NCBI RefSeq assembly: GCF_014356525.2
Contig: NC_052507.1
Span: forward strand, 47,564,685-47,628,684
Length of the DNA stretch: 64,000 bases
Reading direction: 5' to 3'
Source of the DNA: Nilaparvata lugens
Taxonomy: Eukaryota > Arthropoda > Insecta > Hemiptera > Delphacidae
Below the pieces are notes generated by a model. That model saw only the letters and a list, made by a program, of their open reading frames with translations, had not been told where the DNA came from and did not search any database. A program made the translations under genes and the position numbers. Below, piece by piece: positions 10,641 to 24,415 of the stretch (position 1 is its first letter; the number at the start of each line of letters is the position of its first letter).

Positions 10641-13276
10641 ATCTGGATGAGAGTGCACAGATATATTCATTAGGAAGCACAATTATTCTGATGGATTTTG
10701 TGAAATGTAATTTCTGTTCTAATTGGATCTTACTGGAGGGAGATAAGGATGGAGAAAGATGTTCATTTGAGAGGTTCATAGATATTCTTGTTTCGGAAAG
10801 TATAGTGTTACTTAGTAGGGTACAATCTTTTATGGAAAGAAAATCTCATTCCTGATCAAGTAGTACTGTATCAGCATCCATCCTCCTTCTCACATATACC
10901 AAATATTTTTTGACACTAACATAATGAAGTTATAGCGTTAAGGACTTGAATAACAATATTGATATGGATGATAATATCAACAACAGATTCCGTCCATCAA
11001 TGATATTTTCAACTGTTCGGAATGACTTCATACTCAATACTCAATACTTGATATCCATGCGTCAAATTATCTCTATTTTGTCATTATATAATCATAACCT
11101 TAGAAACAACTGAAAAGCTTCAATCATTAGTGAACCTAGTGACGGTCTGACGGTAGACAATCATAATTTGAATTGATAACAGATTCAACTTTCTACAGAT
11201 GGAATTCCAATTATTATTGCAAACTCAACTAGCTTTAGAAAATACAAGATGTCTTAAATCTCCAATCAAGTTGGAACAATATGAAATTTTATAGACATCT
11301 TTCAAAAGAGACAAGATAGGCTATAAAAAAGGAGCTACCATGGTAATAACACATTTTCGCTTTAAATGAAGATAATTATCGTTATTCAGAGAAGCTGGTT
11401 TCAGATGAGCTGGTTAATGAAGACAGAGATGGTGCTTTTTTTGAAAGGTAGACAGACTTTGACTCAAAGCGAAATCAATCATGTTGTCCAGTGAGGCGCT
11501 GGCTGTAGATCACGTGATATTTTCATTCTATGCAAGGTATTCTTTCTTTGCATCTTACGAGGGACGGAAATTACTCAAACGAGCAGCATCAGGCTCTCCC
11601 ATTTCGTATATGCTTTATTCCAGCAGCGCCAACCTTATTCTGTATTTAAATTTCTTCTCTGCAGGCCCGTTCCCCTAATAAACCTGTTCTTGATTATTTT
11701 TTCCACGGCAGCCCTTTTCATATTTTATATTATCATTATTCAAATACAGCAGGGAGGTAGATGAGAAGCCTGTAAGCACCGGTCCTCTAATTTTCATCTT
11801 TTTCAGTCAGATATTTTCTATTCAAGAGAAAATTTTCCTTCCTCGCTTGCTTCTTGTGCCGCATCCTGTCAAGCTCTAATGAAAAGTTATATACTCCATG
11901 AAAAACTCCGTATACGATGGCGTACAAAGCGAAAAATTGAGATCGCTAATTGCAGAATAATTACGGGAGCTGCTTTTGAATATGATGAGAAAAATTATGA
12001 TAGTCTTCTATCTCTTTGTTGTGTAATGTAGTTGATATGGAAAATGCTGCACTCCTCTGTTCAACTCGTGCAGTATCCGATATTCTTGTGAATTTTGATC
12101 AAGAACATCAATCGAGTAACTTCATTAAATTTGATAGTGGATGGTCTGTTACACCAACTTTTCATCTCTGATTTTAATCATCAATTAACAGGAACTAATT
12201 TTGAAGTATCCTCATTAGTTAGATTCTCAAAAAATAATCAGTTTCAAGAATCTTTTCCATGACTGTCATAAATATCACTATCATAATTATAAGTATTTGA
12301 TCACAATTTTGAGTCAGGCATTGTACACTGGATAATTATATACTGAAAATTGAAAAAAAATTCAACTGCGAAATACTAGTTGAATATATGAAAGGATAAT
12401 TATTATTCATCTATTATTTTATTAATTTCGAAGGGTACTGTAATTCTATTTTATAAATGAAAATAAGAAGATCTGAGGTCATACATTTTATGAGAAAGGT
12501 AATACATTGTAAATCGGGAAGGATTGGAAGGATCATAATTTCAAGTATATTATAAAAGCTAATATTGCATCAAAATCATATTATGAGGATGGATATGGAG
12601 GTAGGAATTACTCGTTTATAAAATTTATAATAAGGTTTTATTTGTGTTATGAATAATTGTGTCGTTGTTGGACAAAATGCATTAGAAGTTTCTCATTAAT
12701 GTTTCGTATTAACGCATTACATCAATATTCATTGAATATTTTATCAGTGATATCACCCCAACAGCTCAAAAACTATTCGGACACATACATATCAACTTCG
12801 TAAACAAGAAACAATTTCATTGTGATTCCAATTTTTTTCTAAGATTTTGATTGATATTGTAATGGATGACCTTCAATTAAGGTCGCAGTGCAACAGTTTC
12901 GATTGGGGTCACCAAGAACAGGTCAGGGGTCAACAGTATTGACTGATATAATATTTTGGTGACCGGAAGAACCAGTTCCGAAGTTGGGTACCCTCCACCT
13001 TACACAATTCTGGAGTGAAGGTGTCCCCCTCGCCAACTATTCGTACCTTTTGGGAGCACATCTTCCCACGACATGTTCAGTTCTTGTTGAGCAATCTTGG
13101 ATGGAGCATCTCCGTTTCCTTTTTAAGTGTTGTATAGATTTGGTTGGGATTCTATGTGAGTACTCATTTTGAAAATGCATTCATTGCACTTTATTTTGTG
13201 CTTGATAGGTTTAAATAGTTGCTTAGTTTTCCATACACTATCCAGTAAAACAGAAATTCAATTCCTTTGGCAGTAA
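10641..13276. other. AT-rich stretch without recognised features
   Basis: Both strands were read; no ORF with a recognisable domain, no tRNA and no clear repeat was found. A 65-codon frame at 11481-11678 has no family resemblance. Confidence 0.4.
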
Positions 13277-13523
13277 TCTATACTATAATAAAGGAGAGAA
13301 CCGGCACTTACGGAATAGGAAAATTATGTTTGACAAATCATCACGTCTGAACTAATGGACTGATTAACTTGAAATTTGGCATAATATGGATTCTTAATTA
13401 ACCGGGAATGATTGATAATTTTTTTATTAATTATTCTAGATGGCCTATTTTTAATTCCTCAAGATTTCATTCGGTTTGTCTTGTGTTAAAGTAGACCCTT
13501 GCGGAGTATGGGTTACCTACTAG
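13277..13523 (+). mobile_element. Short non-autonomous Helitron-like element, 247 bp
   Basis: Starts TCTATACTATAATAAAGG after an A. Ends with a GC-rich hairpin region (cccttgcggagtatggg), then tacctaCTAG followed by T. Internal text (atgtttgaca, atcacgtctgaacta, gactgattaacttga) matches the elements at 24210 and 24694. It carries no coding sequence. Confidence 0.7.
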
Positions 13524-14840
13524 TATTATATAAAATATACATTTAATCTGCTATTATTTATAATCCATAGGATGACATAAATTTCTCATAGAATATCAAT
13601 TCATTAATTAACTGTGTTTATCATTGTATTACTATGCTCAATCTACATTATCATAGTTCTTACCGCTTTGGTTTCACTGGATGTACAAAAGTATATTACG
13701 ATTAGTTATTCATTATTATTTTACAATCAAGAAATTCCATTATTTATGATGATAACTGATGAAATGAATTCAAGCAATATCAATGCAATTAGAAACTCAC
13801 TTTTACTTCAATCATCATAACACAAACTCCTTGGATTTTTGTACAATAAAGTGGACCTATTCAAAAGCAATATTTATAAAATAGAATTAAATTAAATTAA
13901 ATTGGAATTAAATTTTTTCCATAACCTGACGATGGTGTGATCACCAAAACTAGTAGTTACGTTACAATTTGTATTCTTGTTTTTCAATATTTTTACAATT
14001 TTAAAGGGTACTATAATTCTATTTTATAGATACAGGTAAGTAGCCCTGAATTCATACATTTCAAAAACAATAATTTATCTTGTTGCTATGAATTTTTTCG
14101 TGATATCACTCCGAGTAATACAGTAGCTGGAAGGAAGCATGGGCGAGTATGGTTATTTATCGTGATGGTAGCTCAGTGTGATGACAGAAATGTTGGAAAC
14201 TATCAATTGATTCTATGCTTTTCTAGTACCTACTGATAATGCAAAACTTGAAACCACAAATTATGACTCTATTGATACTTTAATCAATTTGGAGGTAGTT
14301 GAAGAGCTCAAATGGAAAATTATAATTGAAAATAATATAAATGGAGTCTACGAACAACCCGTACGAGGGCTTCATTCGAAGGCTTTAGAACTGATGTACC
14401 GTAGATTACAAAAGACAGAAGTACAGTCACTAGACACTAAATCATAATCTAGGAAAGACAATTAGATTCAAAACTACTCGTCTTGAAGCTATCTAGTTCC
14501 AAATATTCTGGACACGGTTATTACGGAAACGGCATTGAATTGTAATTATTGATATTGAAGGTCATTCACTAATTTCAAAATTGTAAAGGACAAGGTCATC
14601 AACATTCATCAAGGTCAAATGCCAAATACTTCATCAGAACGATCACTAGCCTTCCATGTCAACATATTCACTCATTGATCAATCCTATCGCAATAATAAT
14701 TTTAGAGGTCATTGGATTCGAAGGTCATTGTCCCCTAGTTACATCAGGTTATTGAACTTGAATTTCCATTTGCATTTGGAGTTAACTTTGACAAAAAACT
14801 ATTTAGTTGATCCGAGGTCAAGTCAGGTGTCACACTGCTA
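13524..14840. other. AT-rich stretch with an (AAATT)n patch
   Basis: A short (aaatt)n run lies at about 13878-13912. Small open frames (for example 13614-13820, 68 codons, hydrophobic) have no family resemblance. Nothing else recognised. Confidence 0.35.
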
Positions 14841-15200
14841 TGTTTAATGCCGAAGTAGTCGACTGTCAGTGTGCAGGAGGCCTTTTTGACGTGTGTTGTA
14901 GGGGGGGGGGGAGTGGTTGGGGCTTCCAGCTTGTGCTTGGGACCGACCCTCGACTGCGTTGAAAATGACACGACAAACGTTTGTCTGGCTCAGTGAGGTA
15001 TGTATATATGTCGCCCATACAGGTATATACTTATTTATATATGTCACGCATTTTTAATTGCCTGACGGCCACCACCTTCCGCACGACACAAAAAAGCGAA
15101 AGCCTCCCAAAAAATAAAAAAACACTTCACAATTAATCTGCATCCAGCGAAAATAATTGCTCCGCTGGCATGACTTGCATCCTATTACAAACGACCCGTA
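14841..15200. other. GC-richer patch with a poly-G run
   Basis: Contains a run of about 11 G at 14901-14911 within a locally GC-rich segment. No domain in any frame. Confidence 0.35.
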
Positions 15201-16756
15201 CTAATGCTATTCATTATAATACAAAATCACCTCTGAACAGCGTCGCTGAGCTCTGAAAAACATACCACTTTCCAAAGCTGAGCAAATGATTATTCTCATC
15301 GGGCGCAGGGTGCTACATCATTTTCACCCGTGATAAATCTGTTCGCCATCATTTCAGACGCAATGCAACTGGATTATCGAATATGTAATGCCAATGTGTT
15401 GTGACATGTATACCGTTATATATGTTTGAGCAACCCCACTTCCATAAAATTGAAATGATAGGCCTACTCACAATATTTTATTAAATTTGATTTCCCAAAA
15501 AAGTAGAAGAATTATGAAATTTGAATGAATGAATTTACTTCGATGATCTCCCAATCAGTCAAGAGCTTTCCAGTCGACAATTTTTTAGACAACATCAGCT
15601 CCTCTAAAAGAGTTAAAAAAGAGTTTAAAACTCAAGTTCAATCAGACGAAAGAATAAGTATGTAAAAGTAATTGGCTATTGTTATCCTACTGCTACTGCC
15701 TGTGTTGCCTGAATGTAATTGCCTACTGTATTGACAGACAACATTTCCTCATGTATAACACTTCCTCACATAGTTCAGCATTTCAAGTCATATAGGCGTG
15801 TTTTTTAATGATAGGATAAAACATTCCTATCAGTATTCCAAATATCCAATTATAACCTCCCATAGAGGGTATTTTCAATGGCAGAATAGGAGCTCTGAAT
15901 ATCAACAGATCTGTTATAGATCCTTCCATCCCTCTCTCTGAAACTGTGCTCCAGATAAGGTAGTCTAGAGTTAGACTACAGATGCAGAATTGCCCGGTGA
16001 TTGTAATCTGAGGAATGATGAATGATAAAAATTGTAACTCTCCATTAAGAAGTTCCTCTATTCAGCTGATGTCATTGAATATCCTTTTTGGTTATCGGGA
16101 TTAGATTTGGATCTTCACATAGAATTCCACACTTGGTTTATATCATTAAATCTCTTCAATATAAAATCTGTTAGCCTTCATCGAATCATGTTCATACTCA
16201 CTTTATATTTTATATATACAAGTCTCATTTGAGCCATAACATTCGTTATCACATCACTCTAGCGAAGCAAAAAATAAAATAAAATGGGAGATGCTACCTT
16301 TATCCAATAACTAATCTTCAAATAACCTTTAAAAATGTGAGAACAAAAATAAACAGCCCAGAGCCAGTAGGTAGAAACATGAATGCTCTTCTTCAATTCA
16401 CCCAGCATCCAACAGTGGCACACATTAATAAATTCCATCCAGTTCAAACTCGGTTCTCGTCGAATCAGCGCAGCAGCAAAGATGCATTGACTTGTCCAAA
16501 GGGCCGAACACTCCAACTCCAGTACGGTGTGAAAGGGAGAAATTCTTCACAGTTGCGATGAATTTTTGAAGTCGTGCTGTCGTTTGCACACTCGTTCATC
16601 GGGCAAAGAGTCGGATTCTATTCTTCGTGGAGGTGAAAAACGTTTTTACTCCTCATTCCATCTTTTGCAGGTGAAAAAACCGGTGTCTAAAATGCAGGAG
16701 CGTCCACAAAAACCTCACCGTCTATCTGTTGCTGCTGTAGTGAAAATCGCTTAAAA
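15201..16756. other. Unassigned DNA
   Basis: Mixed AT-rich sequence. Two overlapping frames at 16259-16561 (plus 74, minus 85 codons) have no domain. No repeat or RNA recognised. Confidence 0.35.
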
Positions 16757-16815
16757 ATGTCAGCATTATCTGAATGAGAAGCATTGATGCTACTTGTGAG
16801 GAATACTGACAGTTT
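16757..16815 (+). repeat. Small dispersed repeat (gcattgatgct / gaggaatactgacag)
   Basis: The arrangement gtcagcatt, gcattgatgct, gaggaatactgacag recurs at 8078-8140 and, inverted, at 1913-1975. The ends (ctgtcagt-type) are roughly complementary, suggesting a tiny foldback. Confidence 0.55.
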
Positions 16816-16979
16816 GGCGAGTCTCACTGTAGGTTGGCCTTCGTCTTTTATTTCTCTTGTGCAGTGCACGACAATTTATTATTGTTCGTTTGTTGCTTTC
16901 CTCTCGCTAAACATAACTAACAATAACAAACAGTTCTATACGGAGACAAGCCTCGCAAAGACCGTGCTGACCACCTAAA

Positions 16980-17130
16980 TCTCTCACGTGAATCGGTTGT
17001 CGCGTGTTTCAAAAAACGACGTCTATTTTTCAGGCGACGCGACAAAACGCGCGCTTCAAAACGCTGCGTGTCTCCAGTAGGAGAATGGCGGACATTAGTC
17101 ATTCCGTTTTATTCTTCGGTCCCTCGGTGA
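16980..17130 (+). other. CpG-dense patch with a possible first mini-exon
   Basis: Unusually many CG dinucleotides (cgacgcgac, acgcgcgc). Within it ATG at 17085 opens 14 codons (MADISHSVLFFGPS), ending at ctcg|gtgaga (donor GT at 17127). The ATG context (gagaatggc) is acceptable. The call rests only on these signals and could be chance. Confidence 0.2.
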
Positions 17131-20100
17131 GAAATTATCTTTCGTTGATGAACTTTTCAAACGTTGTTAGTAGTCGACTACAATAGTTGCTGCTTGTATC
17201 CTACTGGTCGAGCCAGAAAACATTCAATTGATCAACGGTTGCAGTGTGCGGGCTTTAGAAATTTTATTCTTGTCATTCCTTTAGTTGTTGATCTCTTTAT
17301 TATTTAAATTTTGGATCACTGAATCTTTGCTCCAATGTGTGATGTAGAGAAGAACGAAATCAATAGATTTTTCTCCTTCGAACATAATCCATGAGAAAAC
17401 ATTATTCATTCATCATGATTTTTATTCATTTGATGTGCTCGTAATTTTAAATATTTAACATCAGAAGTGGAAAAATTCAACTACTCCAACAATAGAAACT
17501 ATATTATACTCTGATAATTTTCGATGAACTGATAAACTAATGTACTAATCAATGGTTCGTTCAACCATTTCAACTAACATACTCCAAATATTTATTTCTT
17601 ATTTTTCAATATTCTTTGGTATACGACCATAAATTTTCTATATTGTAATATTAATTACGTTTCAGGTCCAGTTCAACTCGGAATATTCATCAAAACAGGG
17701 TTTCGGTTAATTCAAATCATTTGGAGACACCAGATGAAAAATTAATGAGTGGAAATCATGCTGAGAAAGGATGACATTTCGAATCACTTACAACGTTCTG
17801 ATAATGCACTAGAATCACGTAACCTTCCGAGTATGTGGAGACTTCATAATGTGTATGCGTGCTGCTCGAATATTTCCACAAAGCTCTGATTGTTATGTCT
17901 ATCAATGTAAGTGCTTTCCAAAAACTATTTTATCCATTGAATGAATTAAGTCTATTTCCTAATAAACTTTCTCTAAGGATTGCATTTGAAAGATTACAAC
18001 TTGCAATGATAAGCTTTGGATAATCCCCAGCACATACTATTATACTGCTTTTCAACTTTCACATTTTTATGAACCTCTCCAAAAAGTACTAATATAAAAG
18101 CTATATATATTCTGAAATGTATGATATCTTTGAATACGAATAAATATTTTAAAATTGAATTGGATCTAGAGTATCACGGATAAGAGTATTCGAATATTGC
18201 CTATGAGAATACTTTCAACCTTCATAACATTTGTAAAGTGTAGCCTACATTTGTAACTCATCCTCTGTCTTTCTATATATTTTGAGAAGGTGTATCTGGG
18301 TTATTATAAAATTGATTTATCCATGTAGTATTGGCTATATTCGCATAATCAATATTCAGCATATTCCATGCTGAAAATAATGAGTAATATTGTTAGAGGG
18401 AAAATTTATATTGATAGAGCTTCATCAAAAGGAAAAATCAAACCCAAAATTGGTGTTGATGAACCGAGAATAATCGAACATGAGAGCGTTATTTTTCTTG
18501 AAAATATATCAGCAACAGGGCCTTTGGCTGAAATATGAGTTCAAAGGCAAGAAAGAGCATTTATGGTGGTTTGGTGTGATGCTGCTTTGGCGCTAAAGGG
18601 CTAGTGGTGCGATGCGATGCAAAAAGGGCAAGACACGTTTCGCTTTTGGTGGTCGTTAGTTAATATTCACGCTACAAAACACAAATCTGGTATAAGGTGT
18701 GCGTTTTTTCCTCTCTCTGCTACACTGGTCTAATGGATAGGCTGCCTGTTTTCTGCCGGATTGAGCAATCCAACAATGCTTTAGGCGGTTGAAGATCTCC
18801 AACGATCTACGGAGTTTATTACAGCCTTAACGAATGTTATTTCTCCTCAATTCTAGCTTGAAAAATGAGGATGAGACCCGCCTGACACACTAATTAACTA
18901 TCCCGAGCATGGAATAATTGCTACCAAGTCTTGCAAAAGTTCATGCATTAGCCAATCTCCACATTCTTCTCACATAATGAACCTCTTTCATGAGAGACTC
19001 TGATGTGAAAATTATTAATTTTTCTTTTCCCCTCAATAATGCTGAACCATATCAGCGGTAATGTTCAGTCAACCATTGGTATAAGCTTAACATTTGTTAT
19101 AACTGACCAATACGAACAGCATCCCTTTCCACATATTGATGAATTTCACTCGTACTAATTGAGGGGACTGATTGTTGACTGAGTTGTTTTAATCATGTCT
19201 ATATTGAGTACCGGTAATCCATGATGTTCTCAATATCATAGCACATGATGTACTCGTATGATTTACCATAAAAATAATTGAAATCAGAATCGGTGTAGAA
19301 AGCATTATGTGAAATCCTCACAACTGTAATCACTGATGGTGGCAGGCCACATTCCGTACATAAGAGAGATTTTTATTCAGCAGTTATCAAAAATCAATTG
19401 ATCAAACTTTCGTGGACTTTGATTCATTCCTCGATAACATGCATTAGTTGTTCAATTCTCAAAGTAAGTTTCTTGACCTCAACTTCTAGGGTGAGTAGTG
19501 AGGAAATAATTATGTAATTCTGAGTGTGTTCAAATCGATCTCACTGGTAATTTTACAACTCATGCTTGATATATTCTTTGTCGTGCTTAATGAATAACGA
19601 CTTTATAGTGTCTTTTGAGAACCTAAATTTTCAGACAACTATAATAAGTTTGGAAATCATGCGAGACCCCGATGGTGGAGGGGTTAGTGAAATTTCTAGT
19701 ACTATTCTAGTGGTGAGGAATCCGAAATAAAAATCATTTGACGATTGATTGCCTCTATATTAAATATTTAAATTCAAACAACACTTTACAATAAATACTT
19801 TCTTCAATTAAAGATTATCTTTGTCTTTAAGAGACCAAATTTAATTATTTTTACGTCTTTAAGAGACCAAAATTTAAGGGACACATTGAATTCTGGTGGG
19901 GAAAGATCAAGTACTCATTTTGTAGTTGTCGTCGCGATGTCCGGAGTCCCTGGCGGAGATGGATGAAGGGTGAAGAGTATTAGTCGTCCTCCAGGAATGT
20001 TCAGGCGTCGCGGCGACAGATCCAAAAGGGAGTTAGTCTTGTTCTCTCCTCATCAGCGTTCAATGACGTACGATTCCATCCATGGTTGGAAGAAGTCGCC

Positions 20101-21539
20101 GGCCCTTTTACAATGGAAATTCTCAGCCCGATACAGAAACCTGATGACAAATTTACAACAGAATTAGAAACATAATAATTACCAATATCTAATAGGATTG
20201 TATTCAATTGATGATCTAGGTAGATCATCAAATAAATACAATTCACCGCTTCCTATGAGGAAATAATATTATTAACATACATAAATCGAACACTTTACAA
20301 ATTATAAATCATATTCAATGACAATAATGAAAATACTCACCCAAAAGGGGTATTGAAGATCCGAAGTGTAGAGGGAATCAATTGTCAATTATCTTAATCT
20401 ATCCCATTAGCATATTCTATAAGGGGGACTTTACCTCTAAATATTACTCTTAGCCTACATTTAAAGTAACTTCAAAAGATGTCCGATTCACTTGGACAAT
20501 CAATCTCCTGGAGAGAATGAGAATGTACCCCCAAACGAAAACATATTACTGGAAATTGTAAGAAAATCTCAATAAACAGTTAACACTATGACAGCTGGGA
20601 TTAGAATGATCGCTCTCCTAGTTTTCAGAGGCGTCCAGACTGATCAGTTTTACCATAATTACTTGAAATATTTACCCGATCGCCGGTGAATTTCTCTTCG
20701 TCCACTCTCTTTCTCCTCAGTAAATAAGGAAGGTGATACGTTCAAGCAAGAAGGAAACTAGGAGAGAAAAGTTATTTCCCTTTTGCAAGTTTAGAATTAT
20801 GGGATTGAATCAGCATACTTCTGGCGTCTAGATCTGTCGTGAGAATAGATAATTCCAAGTGGGATCGTGGGAATCAAGGACTTTAATAAGATTCTGATCA
20901 TAATTATAATGATTTTAGAAATGCTGGCTAAGTTGCCAATGAACAAGAATAAATTTACTATCTTCATGGGAACTGAAAACTACTAATTTAAGATAGAATA
21001 AATTCCATTTAATAACTCAAAATTTTGGTACAGATTCTCATTCATTTCAAAACATAATGATAATATAATAATAATAAATTATATTTCTTCACAAGATGGA
21101 ATGAGTTACAATACAATATAAATTTGAATAAACAAAAGAAAAATTGAAAAAAAATTTCATCAATACAAGATAATAAAATACACATACTTGGATAATCAAC
21201 AAAACAGAATATTAGCATATTTCGCGAAGAAATAAGGTAGGCTACCCCCGAGGCGTGCCTATTTGGGAGTTTCATCTCATAAAAGTAATAACTAGATTCC
21301 AATGCGTGCAGTGTTTACTGAATTAGGTTTAATTTGGTGGCAAATAATAAAGTATGAAACTTAAAGTTATTTTGCTTATTACAGTTTTGTCTGACATAAA
21401 GGCTGGGAAAACGGAGTTGATTCATTGATCACGGTACTATAAAATAAATCTGTGTTGATTAGAATGAATTTTATTGGAGTAGTTTAATAGTAGTAGTTCA
21501 AATATAAAATGATACATAAGATTGTGCAACATTGTTGAC
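17131..21539. other. AT-rich stretch, mostly without recognised features
   Basis: No domain-bearing frame found. A perfect 11-bp-arm palindrome lies at 20208-20231. A 16-bp direct repeat (tctttaagagaccaaa) occurs twice within 19824-19870. A GC-richer patch lies at about 18520-18680. One segment near 18725-18785 is faintly tRNA-like, but it was rejected. Confidence 0.35.
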
Positions 21540-21559
21540 TGTAATAAAGAAGGTTTTTG

Positions 21560-21905
21560 CATTTTATGTTAGTTTTTTAAATAATTCCTCTACATCTTTC
21601 ATCTCATGAAGCAAATTTCCAGTTCCTTTCTGAACTTATATTTAGTTTTTAACATTTTAATTTCAAAAGGTATCTTGTTATAAGCTCTTGGAGCAACATA
21701 GACATAGAATCTGCCTTACAATTCTTTATTGAGTCTGGGTGGTACCCAATTTCCTAATTTTAAAAAATAAAAAAATCTACTTCCATCAATCATAAAATGA
21801 AAAATTTTGAGCTCTAGCCTGAGTTGAACAAACACTTTGGAAAACATACAATTTTAGATATCCATGTTCCACTTGTAATGAATATAATAAATTATGCTCC
21901 ATCTA
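21560..21905 (-). pseudogene. Decayed C-terminal end of a LINE ORF2
   Basis: On the minus strand a frame reads FYVYVAPRAYNKIPFEIK followed by KDVEELFKKLT and a stop near 21565. The pattern 'PRxYNKIPxxIK ... F+xxL ... EELF' is characteristic of the C-terminal tail of Jockey/CR1-group RT proteins. Upstream sequence (to about 21905) is frameshifted and interrupted by stops. No RT catalytic block is left. This is probably a 5'-truncated insertion, the usual fate of LINE copies. Family placement is uncertain. Confidence 0.5.
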
Positions 21906-22239
21906 TTATGTGTGTGATAAAGTTACTAAAAATATTGTAAAAATCAACTACTTTCAAAATCCTCTGAATTGTCTGAACGTTTTACAAGTTTTTCAATGAA
22001 CACAAATAATAACAATTTTATAATATTATGTTCTCTATATTATAGGAATAATTTTATTCATGTGTGGCAGGAACAATACCCTCTAAAGCTAGAAATTCTT
22101 TCATTCATTCAATTCATAGCAAAACTGAATTTATATTTGGAATTCCAGTCCAGCCACTAATTCACAAACAAGAGGCGCATCATTTGAACGCGTATTTGAT
22201 TGGACGTAAATAGGTGCTCGATCTTGGTTATTTGTTTTT
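21906..22239. other. Unassigned AT-rich DNA
   Basis: No recognised signal; short open frames only. Confidence 0.35.
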
Positions 22240-22560
22240 AGAAAATAGGATTGGACGCGATAAGAGAGTTGGAAAATGACTGATTGGCAATTTGAGTGGT
22301 GGCACGCATCACTGATTCCACTTTACGTGACAAAAGACGTAAATGGATGCAAAATGGCCGTTGGATGCCATTGAGCGGGTCTTTAGTCTTGATGTCCTTT
22401 CCCCTTGACCTTTGTTTATGACGCGCTGTCATCAATCAATCCGTCATGACGCGTTTTGTGACGGGCCAAGTCGAAAAAGTGCTAAAAGGCCAATCACCAT
22501 TCACGAATGGAGCTCGAGATGTCTGCATTCGAGATGCATTGTTGGTTCAGATTGGGAGCT
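22240..22560. promoter_or_regulatory. Candidate regulatory island with clustered factor-like motifs
   Basis: GC-richer than its surroundings. It contains ccttgacctttgttt (inverse reads aaaggtcaagg, a nuclear-receptor-like half-site), then ctgtcatcaatcaa (a TGTCA homothorax/Meis-like site beside a TGATTGAT exd/Pbx-like site), and two gacgcg blocks (22422, 22449). Motif matching by eye is weak evidence; no gene is attached. Confidence 0.25.
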
Positions 22561-23355
22561 GCCTAATGGATTCTGATGGAGAACATCTTTGTCAAGATAA
22601 TTTGCCTTCTATTTGAGTTTCATTACGATCATACGAAGTGTGATTTATTACATCTATATTACATCTATATAATAAGAGAGAGTAGGGTTGTGTTTGTTCG
22701 TGTGTTCGAGTGTTTGTTTGTTCGCATCAGAACATGTCAACTTGTGAATTGCATACCGGAAAAACGGAAATGAATAAGATCTCCAAAGTTTGCACATAGA
22801 TTCTAAAAATATCAATCTTGTGTACCTCAAAATCCAAATTTCAATTTTCCTTCTAGATTTTTTCATAATTAATGATCAAATTATGGGACATACGATTTCA
22901 CATTCAAATCATATGATAAAATAAAAAAAAAACAGCTGTTCTATTATTGCTTTCTACATGATTCAACTTAACCTCAATAATATTGTTTTGATAATTGATA
23001 AATATTTTTAATAATAATATTGTTATTATTATTATTAGTAGTAGTATTATCAATATTATAATAGTATTGTATTGATAATTATATTTTTATTTTCACAAAC
23101 TCTTTATAATAATATGGTGAATATGAAACTGCTGCATCAAAGAAATAATCTCGAAAACATCTGTTTAGAAGAAACATAGTTTTGAAACTTCGTTTTTCTG
23201 ATGCAATGTATAGGCCTACTAGTCCAGTCAATATAGACATAAAAAAGGAGGTGTGCTTGCAATTTATATTGTAGTTCTGATTTTTGAATATATTATTTGG
23301 GTACATAGAGAAGTCCAGAACCAATTTCTCCATGCGAAATTTCCTTGTGCTAGAC
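22561..23355. other. AT-rich stretch with (TTA)n patch
   Basis: A (attatt)n-like low-complexity patch lies at about 22975-23065. No gene recognised. Confidence 0.4.
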
Positions 23356-24060
23356 ACAGGGTGGCCCAAAAACCTCGTATTTTCGGCTCATTTTCCAGTT
23401 TTCAGCTATTTCAGCCAAATCTCGTAATCGGGCAGAAAAATTTGCTCTAGCCTTTTTTCTAGATTATGAAATTCTGAATAAAATGGAATCATTCGAAACT
23501 CTCTATCTCTATTGAGTACTGAGTTATGATTTTTGAAAAATGAGTGAGATTTGAAGAAAAAATCAATTTTGATGAATTTTAGTTTTTGATCAACAATATC
23601 TTCCGATTGTTACCATTTAGATGTATAATTCAAAATCTCTCTGGGCGTATTTTTGTGCTCTACAATCTGAGATCAGGTAGAGCGCTCTATCTCATATAGA
23701 TTTCCAGGTACACCTGACATCAATGCTCCTTGTATTGTGAAGAACACCTAATTTTCAGCTTCAACCATCATCACCAACTACATAGTCTTCACATTGATAT
23801 TTCGCACAATGACATAAGTTCATAAGATTTTGTTCTATCAGAATCACCCGTTAGATGCACTTTATTTCAGTATTTCCTAGTGGAGAGGCGCGCTTAAGGA
23901 CTAAATTTCATGAATTTGAGCCACCTCAAGGATCAAAATTTCAAACACTTATAACTTCTGACACAATGCTCAGATTTCATCTTACTACACTTCATTCTTC
24001 TCGGCTCGTCAAGGCGGTCCAAAATCATGCATCATAAGTCAAATTCGATCGAAGAGTGGA
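23354..24060 (+). mobile_element. Possible mariner/Tc-type or MITE fragment
   Basis: Begins acacagggtggcccaaaaac then ctcgtattttcggctcat, which looks like the cagggtg-type terminus of many insect IS630/mariner elements. The text ('gaaattctgaat', 'tgagttatgatttttgaaaa') is repeat-like. No complementary right terminus and no transposase were found, so it is a solo end or decayed copy. Confidence 0.35.
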
Positions 24061-24209
24061 AAATTTATTGTTGAGTTTACTTAAAAGCCCATATTCCAAT
24101 ACACAAAAATCTGGTGTGGTACACTCACACAACTTTCCTTGCTCATTATAATCGCAATATGATATCTATACTATCATATGTATGATATCTATACCTTGCA
24201 ATATGATAA

Positions 24210-24415
24210 TCTATACTATAATAAAGGAAAGAACTGGCTTATACACGCACGTACGGAATAGGAAAACTATGTTTGACACATAATCACGTCTTAACTACTG
24301 AACTGATTAACTTGACATTTTGCATATAGGTTCCTTATTAACTATAGGCCTATATTCGATCCTTTAAGATTTGATCACAGTTTGATTTCAGTTTGTCAAG
24401 TTTTCAATTTGACAT
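24210..24415 (+). mobile_element. Truncated Helitron-like element (5' part)
   Basis: Starts A|TCTATACTATAATAAAGG and follows the 13277 and 24694 elements through atgtttgacac, atcacgtct and gtcaagttttca. It diverges at about 24415 before the terminal hairpin. Confidence 0.6.

Noticed and set aside
18725..18785. tRNA-Arg-like segment (ggtctaatggataggc, then ggattgagcaatcc)
   Set aside because: The D-arm and a T-arm-like stem are suggestive, but the acceptor stem, anticodon stem and TTC loop do not form. Kept only as a possible decayed relic.
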